From: Cephalothrix spiralis
Lineage: Eukaryota > Nemertea > Palaeonemertea > Archinemertea > Cephalotrichidae
Assembly (NCBI GenBank): GCA_032353305.1
Contig: JAUCNG010265519.1
Coordinates: 1-12,465, forward strand
Reading direction: 5' to 3'
Length of the DNA: 12,465 bases
The translations under genes and the position numbers were made by a program. The notes below the pieces were generated by a model. That model worked only from the letters and a program-made list of their open reading frames with translations, had not been told where the DNA came from and made no database searches. This document shows, piece by piece, positions 1 to 7,796 of this stretch (position 1 is its first letter; every line of letters begins with the position of its first letter).

Positions 1-37
1 GGCACGTCATGGGTATGCACAAGAATAGATCGCGCGC

Positions 38-71
38 ATGATGCGCTTACTTAAAGTCGCGCATAAGCGCA
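38..71. other. Short perfect hairpin, 8-bp stem
   Basis: TGCGCTTA (42-49) and TAAGCGCA (64-71) are exact complements around a 14-base loop, in a locally CG-rich stretch with several GCGC words. Its meaning is unknown. The 79-codon frame starting at 38 runs through this and a poly(C) tract and has no recognisable domain. Confidence 0.5.
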
Positions 72-181
72 CTGGCGCAAGAAATTCGAATCTGCGGAGC
101 TGCCAGGCGAACCAATGGGTGTCCAGGTGGCTATGTTACCCCAAAATTGTCCATTCTACTAAAGAAATTTCATTGGCTGTA

Positions 182-193
182 CCCCCCCCCCCC
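182..193. repeat. Poly(C) tract, 12 bases
   Basis: An uninterrupted C12 run. It is the first of several long C or G runs in the window (278-291, 1092-1101, 1366-1379, 9661-9670 with the bases just before it, 12418-12428). Length errors are likely in such tracts, so open frames crossing them are unreliable. Confidence 0.9.
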
Positions 194-277
194 ACAAATT
201 TAGAATCTTGGTCAATTCAAGATCATCTTTCAGCCGTATTGTTGGAAAAAAAACGTTCTTGTGAAGTTTTTTTTTAA

Positions 278-291
278 CCCCCCCCCCCCCC
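278..291. repeat. Poly(C) tract, 14 bases
   Basis: A C14 run following a T9 run, with CAACTGG after it. The C-run followed by CAAC also occurs at 1092-1105 in the fold-back element, so this could be a remnant of a related element, but the flanks are otherwise different. Confidence 0.85.
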
Positions 292-299
292 AACTGGAA

Positions 300-1020
300 T
301 ATTCGCCACTGGGCATACTTATGTTAAAATGGCCTTGTATCTTATTCGTTGTAACACATTTATACCATCTGAAAATGGTGCCAGGGAATCAAAAATATTG
401 GCCAAAAAGTCAGGGAAGTATGCAAACCTGGAAATGTCAGGCGATTAGTAAAAGATCAAAATGCATTTTTATACAAAAAATATCAATTTATTGAACTTTG
501 CTATATATAAAATCCGATTGTATCGGTAGCAACTTACTTTCTCAAAACTTCATCTTTGAAACACGATTTATAGTCAATTGACGTCGGCAATTTTATTACG
601 AAAAAGAAATTAATCACCTTCAAAGACCTTCAAAAGATAAAAGAGGTATTATGTCAAAAGCTATATATGATTGATTTTTCAAAGCTTCTTATATTAAATC
701 CATCACAGTTTGGAGCCAAGAGATCATGTTCGGAATAAAATTAATCTTAGATGATCAAATCAATAATATAAAACAAGGGCAGCCATTAATTTCAATCTAC
801 TAAAGGAAAACCGTCGCAACCAACCCTTATAATCAATTACTAAAATGGCAACGCCATGAGAATTACCTTCAAAATCAGTGATGCTAAATCATCAATCTTA
901 GCCGATTGATTCATTTCTATGTTTGGGTTACCTCTATAGATAGCTTTGGAAGAGCTTGGAAGTATCCTTTCTGAATATACTTTCCTATGTGTTGACGAGT
1001 GACAGGAGACTGTCTAGACC
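300..1020. other. No recognised feature
   Basis: AT-rich sequence with only short open frames of biased low-complexity composition. I saw no exon with splice signals, no RNA gene and no clear repeat. Confidence 0.5.
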
Positions 1021-1052
1021 GATAAATTCTGAGTATATTTTATTGAAAATAG

Positions 1053-1418
1053 ACTGGAAAATTGACGAGGGCAATATTTGTACCATTTTCGCCCCCCCCC
1101 CAACGGTTTTGCATATTGGCGGGTAGTTGACCCCCACAAACTATATATTTTTGAAAAGGTCTTGTAAAATGCTGATCCCTCAGGGGGTTAGATTTTTGCC
1201 CCACCAACTTTGTGGGGGTGGGGGGCAAATAACGTGATTTTTAATTTAGGAGATTTCCGTATCTAAAAAATCACGGTTTGCCCCCCACCCCCACATAATT
1301 GGTTGGGCAAAAATCTAAAGCTCCCGAAGGATCAGCATAACTACCCGCCAATATGCAAAACCGTTGGGGGGGGGGGGGGCGAAAATGGTACAAATATTGC
1401 CCTCGCCAATTTTCCGTC
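1053..1418. mobile_element. Fold-back (long inverted repeat) element
   Basis: The left arm (about 1053-1244) and right arm (about 1262-1418) are reverse complements over most of their length, with a loop of about 17 bases. Matching pieces are: GACGAGGGCAATATTTG and CAAATATTGCCCTCGCC; the C10 tract (1092-1101) and G14 tract (1366-1379); CAACGGTTTTGCATATTGGC and its complement; GTGGGGGTGGGGGGCAAA and TTTGCCCCCCACCCCCA; and GTGATTTTT and AAAAAATCAC. The left arm carries about 40 extra bases (1129-1168). No transposase frame lies between the arms; the open frames over them arise from the repeat. Such structures are typical of non-autonomous fold-back or MITE-like elements. Confidence 0.85.
1129..1168. 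other. Extra segment in the left fold-back arm
   Basis: Between GGGTAGTT (1121-1128) and ATGCTGATCC (from 1169) the left arm has about 40 bases with no partner in the right arm, where the corresponding sequences meet at about 1338-1341. The segment begins with GACCCCCACAAAC and is either an insertion on the left or a deletion on the right. Confidence 0.6.
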
Positions 1419-1505
1419 CAATTGTGTATATACGTACATGACCATTAATTTGAGCTTGCCGGCATTCTTTCCGTCTTTTTTTGACAACTATACCCTAGAC
1501 AGGGG

Positions 1506-2035
1506 GTGGTCTTGAAAGTGCATGCACCAACGTCTCGGAAGTGAATGTTTTTGAAATTTTACAATGTGACCCACCACCCCTTCACTAACTTGACATTTGC
1601 GTCACTTTCCAGACCCAACCTCAAGACACCCACCCCCAAACCATCACTAACTTGACATTTTTTTCACTTTTCAGACCCCGGTAGAAAAGCACCCACCTTT
1701 TTTGGAAAAAATTTGAGCGCGGTGAAAAAAATTGCAAAATTTGAAAAAAAATTCCACCGTGTACAAAAAATGGGAGACGCGTACTATTTGCTAAAAATAT
1801 GAACCTTTTTTGACATTTTCTGACAATTCTTTCTAGACACCACCCATTATCGAGACAAGAACCTCACTTTCAAAACATAAGTCTCTGGATACCCACCCAT
1901 TATCGAGACAAGAACTGCACTTTCAAGATACCCACCCATTATCGAGACAAGAACTTCACTTTCAAGACATTAGCATATGGATACCCACGTCTCGAAAGTG
2001 GTCTTGAAAGTGAGGACCAATGTCAAAAAACACCC
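1506..2035. repeat. Compound array of short repeats in both orientations
   Basis: Three tandem units start at about 1839, 1891 and 1930 (spacings about 52, 39 and 53) and share CCACCCATTATCGAGACAAG, then AAC, then CACTTTCAA. Two units at 1582 and 1644 (62 apart) share TCACTAACTTGACATTT. GTGGTCTTGAAAGTG occurs exactly at 1506-1520 and 1998-2012, and its complement CACTTTCAAGA occurs inside the tandem units. ACGTCTCG(G/A)AAGTG occurs near 1530 and 1988, mirroring CGAGAC in the units. Runs of ACCCACC recur throughout. The array therefore contains direct and inverted copies of a small motif set and directly follows the fold-back element. Confidence 0.8.
1698..1770. other. Helically phased A-tracts (predicted curved DNA)
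   Basis: A6 (1706-1711), A7 (1725-1731), A4 (1736-1739), A8 (1744-1751) and A6 (1765-1770) have centres spaced about 19.5, 9.5, 10 and 20 bases apart, close to whole turns of the helix. A T6 run (1698-1703) precedes them. Phased A-tracts of this kind bend DNA. No gene start is nearby, so a role is unknown. Confidence 0.5.
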
Positions 2036-2147
2036 ACCCTACCCGGGAATCATATACATACCAAGCCGACACAATTTAATGCGTCGCAATTGTCTTTGAT
2101 TTTGCATTTACGCAACCCAGTCTGGAGCACTAGATGACAGCCTACAG

Positions 2148-2219
2148 GTATAGATCAGTTGGCAAGAGAAGTGGACCGAACAGGGTCGGAACAGAATGCT
2201 AGAGGGGTTACTGCCAGGG
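2148..2219 (+). other. Weak candidate internal exon
   Basis: After an acceptor-like GCCTACAG, the open frame reads (G)IDQLAREVDRTGSEQNAR and onward, ending before a donor-like GTAATA. The composition is more protein-like than the surroundings (charged, helical), and the frame stays open beyond the donor. I do not recognise the peptide, and a stretch this short can arise by chance. The acceptor lacks a strong pyrimidine tract. Confidence 0.15.
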
Positions 2220-2726
2220 GTAATAAAATCTTTCAAATAAAACTAATGTTGCTACAGAACACTATGGATTACTATAGTTTTTCATCCAAAATAACAGAGG
2301 TACAGCAGTTCTTGAGAGTATAGGTATCTCTGAACTGAGACCTTTATTGTGTTGTATTTAGTAATTGATTTCGATCCTGTTGAAGAAGAATTCATAATAT
2401 AATATTTGCCCTTTGACAGCAATACCTGATATCGGCGGATATTTGTTTTTATCACATTTCAAGTCAAGTATATAGAGTTTCAAATGGCAGATAATTATTT
2501 TTCAAGATCAGATTGCAATGGACATCTTACATTGTTTAGAAATTTGGGTTTGAAATAAAATCGGCCAGCATATATTTTTCAAAATTTGTTTTGAGGAATT
2601 GAAGATTGTAGGAATTTGAGTTCCCCGATGAATTAAATCTCAAGGGTTTGGTATTTTTTATGTGACATTATTGAACCCCCGATAAAGTATATGTTGAAAT
2701 GCATTAAAGATTGCTAATGATGAGCC
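2220..2726. other. No recognised feature
   Basis: AT-rich, with stops in all frames at short intervals. No repeat, RNA gene or regulatory motif was recognised. Confidence 0.5.
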
Positions 2727-2785
2727 TGATAAGATTCGAACCAGAGCGGCCCTTAGATCGCCTTATCTGGTGTAAGACTAGTATT
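2727..2785 (-). repeat. Decayed tRNA-like sequence (possible SINE head)
   Basis: On the minus strand GGTTCGAATC (2742-2733) is an almost perfect B box. Before it lie CGATCTAAGGGCCGC and an AGAT/ATCT stem around a short loop, which look like the anticodon arm and variable region. Further upstream is CTAGTC, with a D-arm region that looks shortened. No good A box remains and the acceptor does not close. It is best read as a tRNA pseudogene or SINE fragment. It overlaps the beginning of a 97-codon open frame (2711-3004, plus) that starts at TTG and has no recognisable domain, so I do not call that frame a gene. Confidence 0.4.
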
Positions 2786-3300
2786 GGTCTTCCGGTCGAT
2801 GTCGTTGAAATCACCCAGTCAAATTCCCAAAAAGCTGTATTATTGGGGGGCCAAAAATATCACTTAGGGGGTAAGTACGATTTTGATTGGAGATTTGATT
2901 TATGGTATAGGAAGTTCTTAATTAGTTATAAAAAAATTAGACCATTGTCACAAAAATTGTTCGAATTGGAGGAAGTTTATGCTGCCACCTATATTTTTGA
3001 CTAAAGGTAAAAATTTGTATACCTTTTGGAGAAGGATTACAAAAACGATTTTTTTAAACACACGGATAGACCCCCACCTTTTTTTATTTTCTGGGGTGCT
3101 AAAAAGCATAAGCTTCAAAATGGCGTATAGCTGAATCAGATTGATAGACTTTAGGGGAAGTTATGATTTTTGAAGTCGACCCTTTTAGTACTAAAAAGGT
3201 TAGGATATTAAATAGTAGTCTTACACCATCTATCAACACTCGGCCACCAACGCTGTTTACAGTTTACTCAAATGAAATATAAATATTGGCTAAAACTACT
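2786..3300. other. No recognised gene; open frame of uncertain meaning
   Basis: The plus frame that starts inside the tRNA-like fragment stays open to 3004 and includes GGKYDFDWRFDLWYRKF, rich in aromatic residues. It shows no known domain, has no normal ATG context and no splice signals I trust. A frame of this length is expected about once by chance in DNA of this composition and size. The remainder is featureless. Confidence 0.4.
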
Positions 3301-3480
3301 GAAGCGATTTGTGTGAAAATCACCCTTAGGTCAGTCAATACCTGAAACTTGATTTTTTAATTGCATGTCAAGGTCGATGTCATTTGACGTCTAAGGTCAA
3401 ATCTCCCAAGGCTATCTCGAACGATTTGCATGAAAATTGCCATGAAGGTTCCTTGGGACAATACCTAAAACTTGTTTTTG
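3301..3480. repeat. Two diverged tandem units, about 119 bp apart
   Basis: GAAGCGATTTGTGTGAAAAT, a short variable part, CAATACCTGAAACTTG and T-rich sequence at 3301-3358 recur as GAACGATTTGCATGAAAAT, CAATACCTAAAACTTG and T-rich sequence from 3419. Between them are several AGGTC(A/G) words (AAGGTCGATGTC, TAAGGTCAAATC). Repeats of this style are common in marine invertebrate genomes; I cannot name the family. Confidence 0.6.
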
Positions 3481-3995
3481 CCTCATTCATCTTTTCCTGA
3501 AAATATCAATTCTAAAATGTATAAAGGCATTTGTCATTGTTTTGAATTTAAAATTAATCGTTCAAATTATCCAATTGGTTTGCAATTTGTCTTGAATTCA
3601 TGCATTTATATCATCGCAGTCAGGTTACATAATTAAATTGTAGTTTCTCAACTACTTGGTTCGTCTCTATGGATTATCCTCTAAAACCCTATAAATTATT
3701 CTAGCAATTTGTCAGACAAAGTTTATTAGATTTTTACGGCTCCACCCGCTCCCTTTCAGATCTATTTTCTGTCAAATGTGAGATTAAACGATTCTTTGTT
3801 TACAGAATCAAAGAAGATTTAAGAATATAATGAAGACATATTTATTTGATATTTGATGACAGGAAGGATCAGGAAGGAAGAGAAAGATATATCTTACTCA
3901 GGCAAAGTTTTTAGCATCTGTATATTAAGTGTATAAATGTATAGGTTCTGATTTTTTCACTTCTTTGACCCTCGTTGAATTTTGGTAATTTAAGG

Positions 3996-4070
3996 TCTGA
4001 CGTCAGATTGTTTGCCGGGTGTTCAGGAATTTGTCAGATTCATTACAAAATGTCAGATTGATTGGTGGGT
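3996..4070. repeat. 12-bp palindrome with a 50-bp spaced direct repeat
   Basis: TCTGACGTCAGA (3996-4007) is a perfect palindrome. GTCAGATTGTTTGCCGGGT (4002-4020) is repeated as GTCAGATTGATTGGTGGGT exactly 50 bases later (4052-4070), and GTCAGATT occurs once more at 4033. The stretch may be the end of a repeat element; no coding potential was seen. Confidence 0.6.
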
Positions 4071-4460
4071 ATTGGCCAAAATTCCCGAATAATTGTTCTA
4101 TTGTTTCGCCACTAGAAGACTAGAAGGCGCGACGATGATGTCACCGACGCCTATTGCTTTTTCATTTTATGGAACTGTATGACCTTTATACCTCTCCAAT
4201 AATACCATACTGATACAACACTACATGTATTACTATGACATTGAACAAAAAATACGTCAATGATTTTGTGTGGCTTTGTATGTCATAAATATTGTGTGTA
4301 TTTACACCACATTGGTTGGTTGAATTCATTTTTTGAGTAATCAGATGATTTACATTTATTATTAGCTTCAATATATTATGTGGCAAGCCATAATAAATCA
4401 ATATTTGGCATAGATAGGGATTATGAAGTCATAAAATGACGTCATAACATTAATTTCCGT
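4071..4460. other. No recognised feature besides the CRE-like site
   Basis: AT-rich sequence. The minus-strand frame across 4186-4401 encodes a low-complexity peptide with no domain and is expected by chance. Confidence 0.4.
4437..4444. promoter_or_regulatory. TGACGTCA, perfect CRE-type palindrome
   Basis: Exact CREB/ATF consensus site, preceded by GAAGTCATAAAA so that GTCATAA appears twice. Other exact copies lie at 3998-4005 and 7416-7423. No promoter or exon is adjacent, so function is doubtful and the sites may simply be parts of repeats. Confidence 0.3.
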
Positions 4461-4465
4461 ATTCG

Positions 4466-4497
4466 AGCAGGCGACCAGTCTTCTGGTCCTACTGCCG
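4466..4497. repeat. Dispersed motif, copy 1, with an internal hairpin
   Basis: AGCAGGCGACCAGTCT (4466-4481), then TCT, then GGTCCTAC and TGCC. It contains the hairpin GACCAG-TCTT-CTGGTC. The same 16-mer and the GGTCCTAC block occur at 8876-8920, separated by more bases. The near-palindromic order GGCGACCAG...CTGGTC...GCC suggests the end of a repeat element. Confidence 0.6.
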
Positions 4498-4509
4498 GAA
4501 GGTTAATAT

Positions 4510-5220
4510 GGAGCAAGGAGCAGTATTAAAGTATCGTCAGCTCCAGTCAGCTCTCGGTGGGCTTTTAAATCTCCTGAAAATTGATTAAAGGTGATTGGAC
4601 TATTAAATAAAATGGTTTTAACACTCAATTTCGTATGGTAAAACGTTATTCATTTCTATCAAACGAAAATTCGTGAAAAAATAACCTAATGATTATTTCC
4701 ACTCTGTCGTTAATTTAATTTTTCCTTAGAGCCCCCTTTTGCAGATGTTTTTGCAGCCTCGAGGCAATTTAAATTTGAATGCATCGGATAATATCTAAGA
4801 TCACACCGTAGTTTGTACATAATTCTTTTGGGTTTCGTTTAGGGAAAATGTTTATTTTTGGCTTGATGACACTCAGACAGGGGAGTTTTCAAATGTCATT
4901 TGTTATTTCCCGCTGTGGTGATGATGTTAAATATGGCTGTTACATGCAAAAAAGCTAATATTTCATTTCTTACGTATAATTAGTGGCAATTGGTAAGCAA
5001 TGCACGAATCCAACATGGTTATCTATTTCTTGCTTTGTCTTTTTATATCTATTGCGCCCATTGCAAAATACTTTCAGGTTAATATCTCCTTAGTGGTACT
5101 ATAAAGAAATAACCATCTATGACGTTGATTAATGGTCATTGTTGTAAATAGTTTCTATATTTATGAGAAGTAAGAGGGATAAGTGGATACATTTATTCAC
5201 AAATATCAAAATCTCTTTCA
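4510..5220. other. No recognised feature
   Basis: AT-rich sequence with no open frame worth calling and no repeat structure that I could find. TTTCCCGCTGTGGTGATG near 4907 loosely resembles ATCCCGCTGCGGTGAATT near 5333, which may be chance. Confidence 0.4.
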
Positions 5221-5221
5221 C

Positions 5222-5345
5222 AGATATGATTCCACGCAGCTGAGAATGCAAATCATATCGACGTCTTTCCTCGCCTGCGGTACTTAATTTTTGAGCGATC
5301 CTAGCGGAAGCGCTGAGTACTATTTTTTTGTATCCCGCTGCGGTG
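5222..5345 (-). other. Unrecognised coding-like stretch (possible exon or repeat remnant)
   Basis: The minus frame reads AAGYKKIVLSASARIAQKLS then TAGEERRRYDLHSQLRG, richer in Ala, Arg, Glu and Leu than typical chance frames here, and the DNA is locally more GC-rich. An acceptor-like CACCGCAG lies near 5332, but no convincing donor follows; the frame decays into low-complexity residues. I recognise no family. It could be a small exon, a pseudogene fragment or a repeat. Confidence 0.2.
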
Positions 5346-5449
5346 AATTTCATTAAGTGCAAAACTATAATTTAAAACCGATATCGCATTAAGTCATGCA
5401 GTTATTTATATCGATGAATATACAACAATAATGGCACATTGATCTGAAA

Positions 5450-5893
5450 ATCTCATTTTACATCTATTTTTGTGGCATCAATCTACGTGTTTTTGCTCAT
5501 ATTGCAGCTCTATTTTGAAATTCTTCGCACTTTAAATGTTTGTCATGAACGTTGTTGAATAGAAATCTCATCTTACATCTATTTTTGTGGCATAAAACTA
5601 CATGTTTTGGCTCATACTGCAGCTCTATTTTGAAAATCTTTGTATTTTAAATATTTGTCATGTTGTTGATCTCATTTTACATCTATTTTTGTGGCATCAA
5701 TCTATATTCATGATTTATTGACCGGGATAACCAGTCCAATTCATGCAAATATAATATTAATAATTTGGAAAACTTGAAAGTTTTTAAATTTGAAATAGCA
5801 TAGTCACAGCATAGTCACTAGTCAAGGCCTACATGTTTTGGCTTATAAATGCAGTCATATTTTGAAATTCTTCGTATTATAAAAGTTTGTCAT
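5450..5893. repeat. Tandem repeat of about 115 bp, three copies, third one interrupted
   Basis: Units start near 5451, 5566 and 5670. Each contains TCTCAT(T/C)TTACATCTATT, TTTGTGGCAT, an ACATGTTTTGGCTCAT-like block, GCAGCTCTATTTTGAAA and a TTTAAAT(G/A)TTTGTCAT end. In the third unit the first part ends at about 5707 and the rest resumes at about 5830, with TATTTTGAAATTCTTCGTAT and TTTGTCAT. No coding frame spans the unit. Confidence 0.8.
5708..5829. other. Insertion of about 120 bp splitting the third tandem unit
   Basis: This segment has no counterpart in the first two units. CTA stands at both edges and may be a short target duplication. The segment contains AGCATAGTCAC twice in a row near 5798-5818. 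It has no clear terminal inverted repeats, so its nature (small transposon or local rearrangement) is undecided. Confidence 0.5.
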
Positions 5894-6506
5894 ATGGGCT
5901 AATGTTATTGGATAATTTTTTAGTAAATGTAAGTTTGGACCGAATGTTTTTATCGAAACATTCATAGATATCGTTGTCCACCGTTCGATCTGTGCAAGCA
6001 TTCGGGAAGCGTATTTCATTAAACTTCTTCTCCATTCTGGAACACCGTAAAGAGGCTATAATTTGTTTTGTTCTAGAAGTTCTCTTTTTTATCCTTTGGA
6101 TTTAGTCAAGAATTTCGTAGAGAGTTTAATAGTTATTTATGAATTCAAAAATCTGAAGTTGCAGCTAGGAGATTTATGTTTTCAAGTCTCTTTAATGCAA
6201 GAGCGTATTTCTCAATGTTGACAGGCTATTTAGACTTATTGATTGTAGAAGTTGTTTTCTATAAACGACAGTCTGCTTAAGAGAACTGACAATTGAACAG
6301 GGTTTCGATTTTTCTCTCCTTAGGCTGTGTGCTTCTGATGAAGAGAAATTTGCATTTTTTTTCTTTCATGCCTATTTCAGTTAAATAGTTATTTCCCTTG
6401 TGTCTTATAAAATGAATCACGAATTGATAGGTACGACCTTGCTTTAAAAAGGATGTTAATTGATGCAAAATATACTACTGTAGGTGAGCTCTTCTCACTG
6501 TCCCGC
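5894..6506. other. No recognised feature
   Basis: AT-rich. The minus frame at 6277-6468 is short, without a domain, and consistent with chance. Confidence 0.4.
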
Positions 6507-6572
6507 GTCACTCATTTTAGTTGCAAATATTTTGCCCAAGTCACTCATTTTAGTCGTAAATATTTTGCCAAT
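6507..6572. repeat. Two tandem 33-bp units
   Basis: GTCACTCATTTTAG(T/t)nG(C/T)AAATATTTTGCCC/A occurs twice with a period of exactly 33 bases and few differences (TTGC versus TCGT in the middle). Too short to assign to a family. Confidence 0.8.
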
Positions 6573-7050
6573 AAGTTAAATTTCAACTTTTATTTTCTTT
6601 AGATTTTATCAAAACGAAAGTGAGCTTTCATATTCGTTAACATTTATCTCTGTAGATGATTTAGAAGTAAATTATCTCACGAAAGTACATTATAAGTCCC
6701 TATGCTATACGAAAATTTTACAAATTGACATTTTCAAATTCAGCTCTAGGGAAAATTGTTTCTCAATAAAAGGAACCATGAAAAATTGGTGACTGAAATG
6801 AATGACGGGGACATTAGCCTACATATTAGAAAAAAGAGGTGTAGACCAAAATAATATGCGTGATGTTATAATACAATTCAAATTGATTTGATTACATTGG
6901 CTTATATATAGATTTCATTACTTTTTAGTTACGGTATTCATCTGTCACGCTAAAGCTAATCAAGATTTTGCAAGGCCTAGAAAGGCCTGAAAGGGTCGCT
7001 TCCGCTGGCACCACTTGTGCCTATTTTACGTTTACCTAGTAAGAGCCGGG
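6573..7050. other. No recognised gene; short repeats at the right end
   Basis: Mostly AT-rich. Near 6970 AAGGCCT occurs twice, 9 bases apart, and GGCAC-CACTT-GTGCC (7007-7021) is a small perfect hairpin, possibly part of the flank of the inverted SINE-like copy. Confidence 0.4.
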
Positions 7051-7172
7051 TTTAGGCTACTCCGAAAGGAAAGACAGCGTCCCACTCCGTGTGTTTAACG
7101 TGACCGAGCAACTCATGATGCAACCCCAGCTTAAGATCTTGCCCTAGGATCATGGGTGGCTTCCTGAGACTG
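7051..7172 (-). mobile_element. Diverged, inverted copy of the same SINE-like family
   Basis: Read on the minus strand, this segment follows the body of the plus-strand element at 7797-7905 in the same order. CAGTCTC (7172-7166) matches 7797-7803. CCTAGGGCAAGATCTTAAGC (7148-7129) matches CCTTAGGCAAGTTTTCAGC. GTTGCTCGGTCA (7112-7101) matches GTGGCTCGGCCA. GCTGTCTTTCCTTTCGGAGTA (7078-7058) matches GCTGTCCCTCCCTTCGGAGTA at 7874-7894. The copy carries extra bases between these blocks, about 20 of them at 7079-7100. The head beyond 7172 is not clearly tRNA-like, and the flanks may extend to about 7000 and 7285. The collinear blocks make common descent likely; the two copies are old and divergent. 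Confidence 0.6.
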
Positions 7173-7179
7173 CAGCGGA

Positions 7180-7330
7180 CACCTATAGGTTTCAGCTGCA
7201 TCTGAAGTATAGTCTATTCATGACGTCCCTACTGCATGTGATAGGTAGGATGGCCGAGCCCACTGCTAATAACTATAGGTAGGCTTTGTAATATCTCTTT
7301 TAACAGTTTCTCACAAACGCACCGATAGGT
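7180..7330. repeat. Recurring ATAGGT words beside the inverted SINE-like copy
   Basis: ATAGGT occurs four times here, near 7185, 7242, 7274 and 7323, twice extended to ATAGGTAGG. The word GGATGGCCGAGC near 7249 resembles the start of a Leu-type tRNA A box, but no tRNA fold or B box follows. The stretch probably belongs to the head or flank of the inverted element. Confidence 0.3.
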
Positions 7331-7736
7331 GTCGTTTATATCCTAAAAATGTATTTAAAAAACTTTAACACAATACAGCTTTGTTTGAGCCGAGCTGAAA
7401 TCTAATGGTGTTTATTGACGTCACAGAACTATCGGGAGTTTGTGCGGGCGCAAATGTACGGTTCCCAGCGTTGGATAAAATATATTATGGTCATAAAATG
7501 AGTTATATCTTATAATTATTGTAAAAAAACGTAATTAAGTCAAAATATGGTTTGATATGTATGCTATTGCACCTGAATAAATAAGTAATTTGGGTTACCT
7601 TTAACACAACCAAGTTTTAGATATTTACTGCAAATTGATATGATTTTCATCAAAATTAAATATATGGTCGAAAAGGAATTGAAATCCTTATACGATCATA
7701 AATGCAAACCCAAATTTGATGAAGAATAACAGTCTT
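7331..7736. other. No recognised feature besides one CRE-like site
   Basis: AT-rich spacer between the two SINE-like copies. It contains TGACGTCA at 7416-7423. No exon or RNA gene was seen. Confidence 0.4.
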
Positions 7737-7743
7737 GTTTCGG

Positions 7744-7754
7744 TGGCGAAGTGG
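7744..7754 (+). promoter_or_regulatory. RNA polymerase III A box (internal promoter, degenerate)
   Basis: TGGCGAAGTGG matches the A-box consensus TRGYNNARNGG well. It lies at tRNA positions 8-18 of the SINE head and about 42 bases before the B box, the spacing found in tRNA genes. Confidence 0.65.
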
Positions 7755-7785
7755 TAGAGCGCTGGGTTCGTAATCCGGGGTCCCT

Positions 7786-7796
7786 GGATCGATACC
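7786..7796 (+). promoter_or_regulatory. RNA polymerase III B box (degenerate)
   Basis: GGATCGATACC differs from GGTTCGANTCC at the third and ninth bases. With the A box at 7744 it forms a bipartite pol III promoter, though probably a weakened one. Confidence 0.6.

Noticed and set aside
38-494. Two plus-strand frames of 77-79 codons at the left end
   Set aside because: Both run through poly(C) tracts (Pro runs) and have no recognisable domain.
1040-1515. Open frames at 1040-1228 (minus) and 1303-1515 (plus) with partly shared peptide
   Set aside because: The shared peptide arises because the two frames read the two arms of the same inverted repeat; homopolymer tracts cross both.
2711-3004. 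97-codon plus-strand frame
   Set aside because: It starts at TTG inside a tRNA-like fragment and shows no known domain or splice context; about one frame of this length is expected by chance here.
5450-5893. CRISPR-like array
   Set aside because: Units of about 115 bp are similar throughout, without short conserved repeats separated by unique spacers, and the DNA is eukaryotic.
7249-7262. tRNA-Leu-like start GGATGGCCGAGC
   Set aside because: No anticodon arm or B box follows; it is probably part of the inverted repeat copy.
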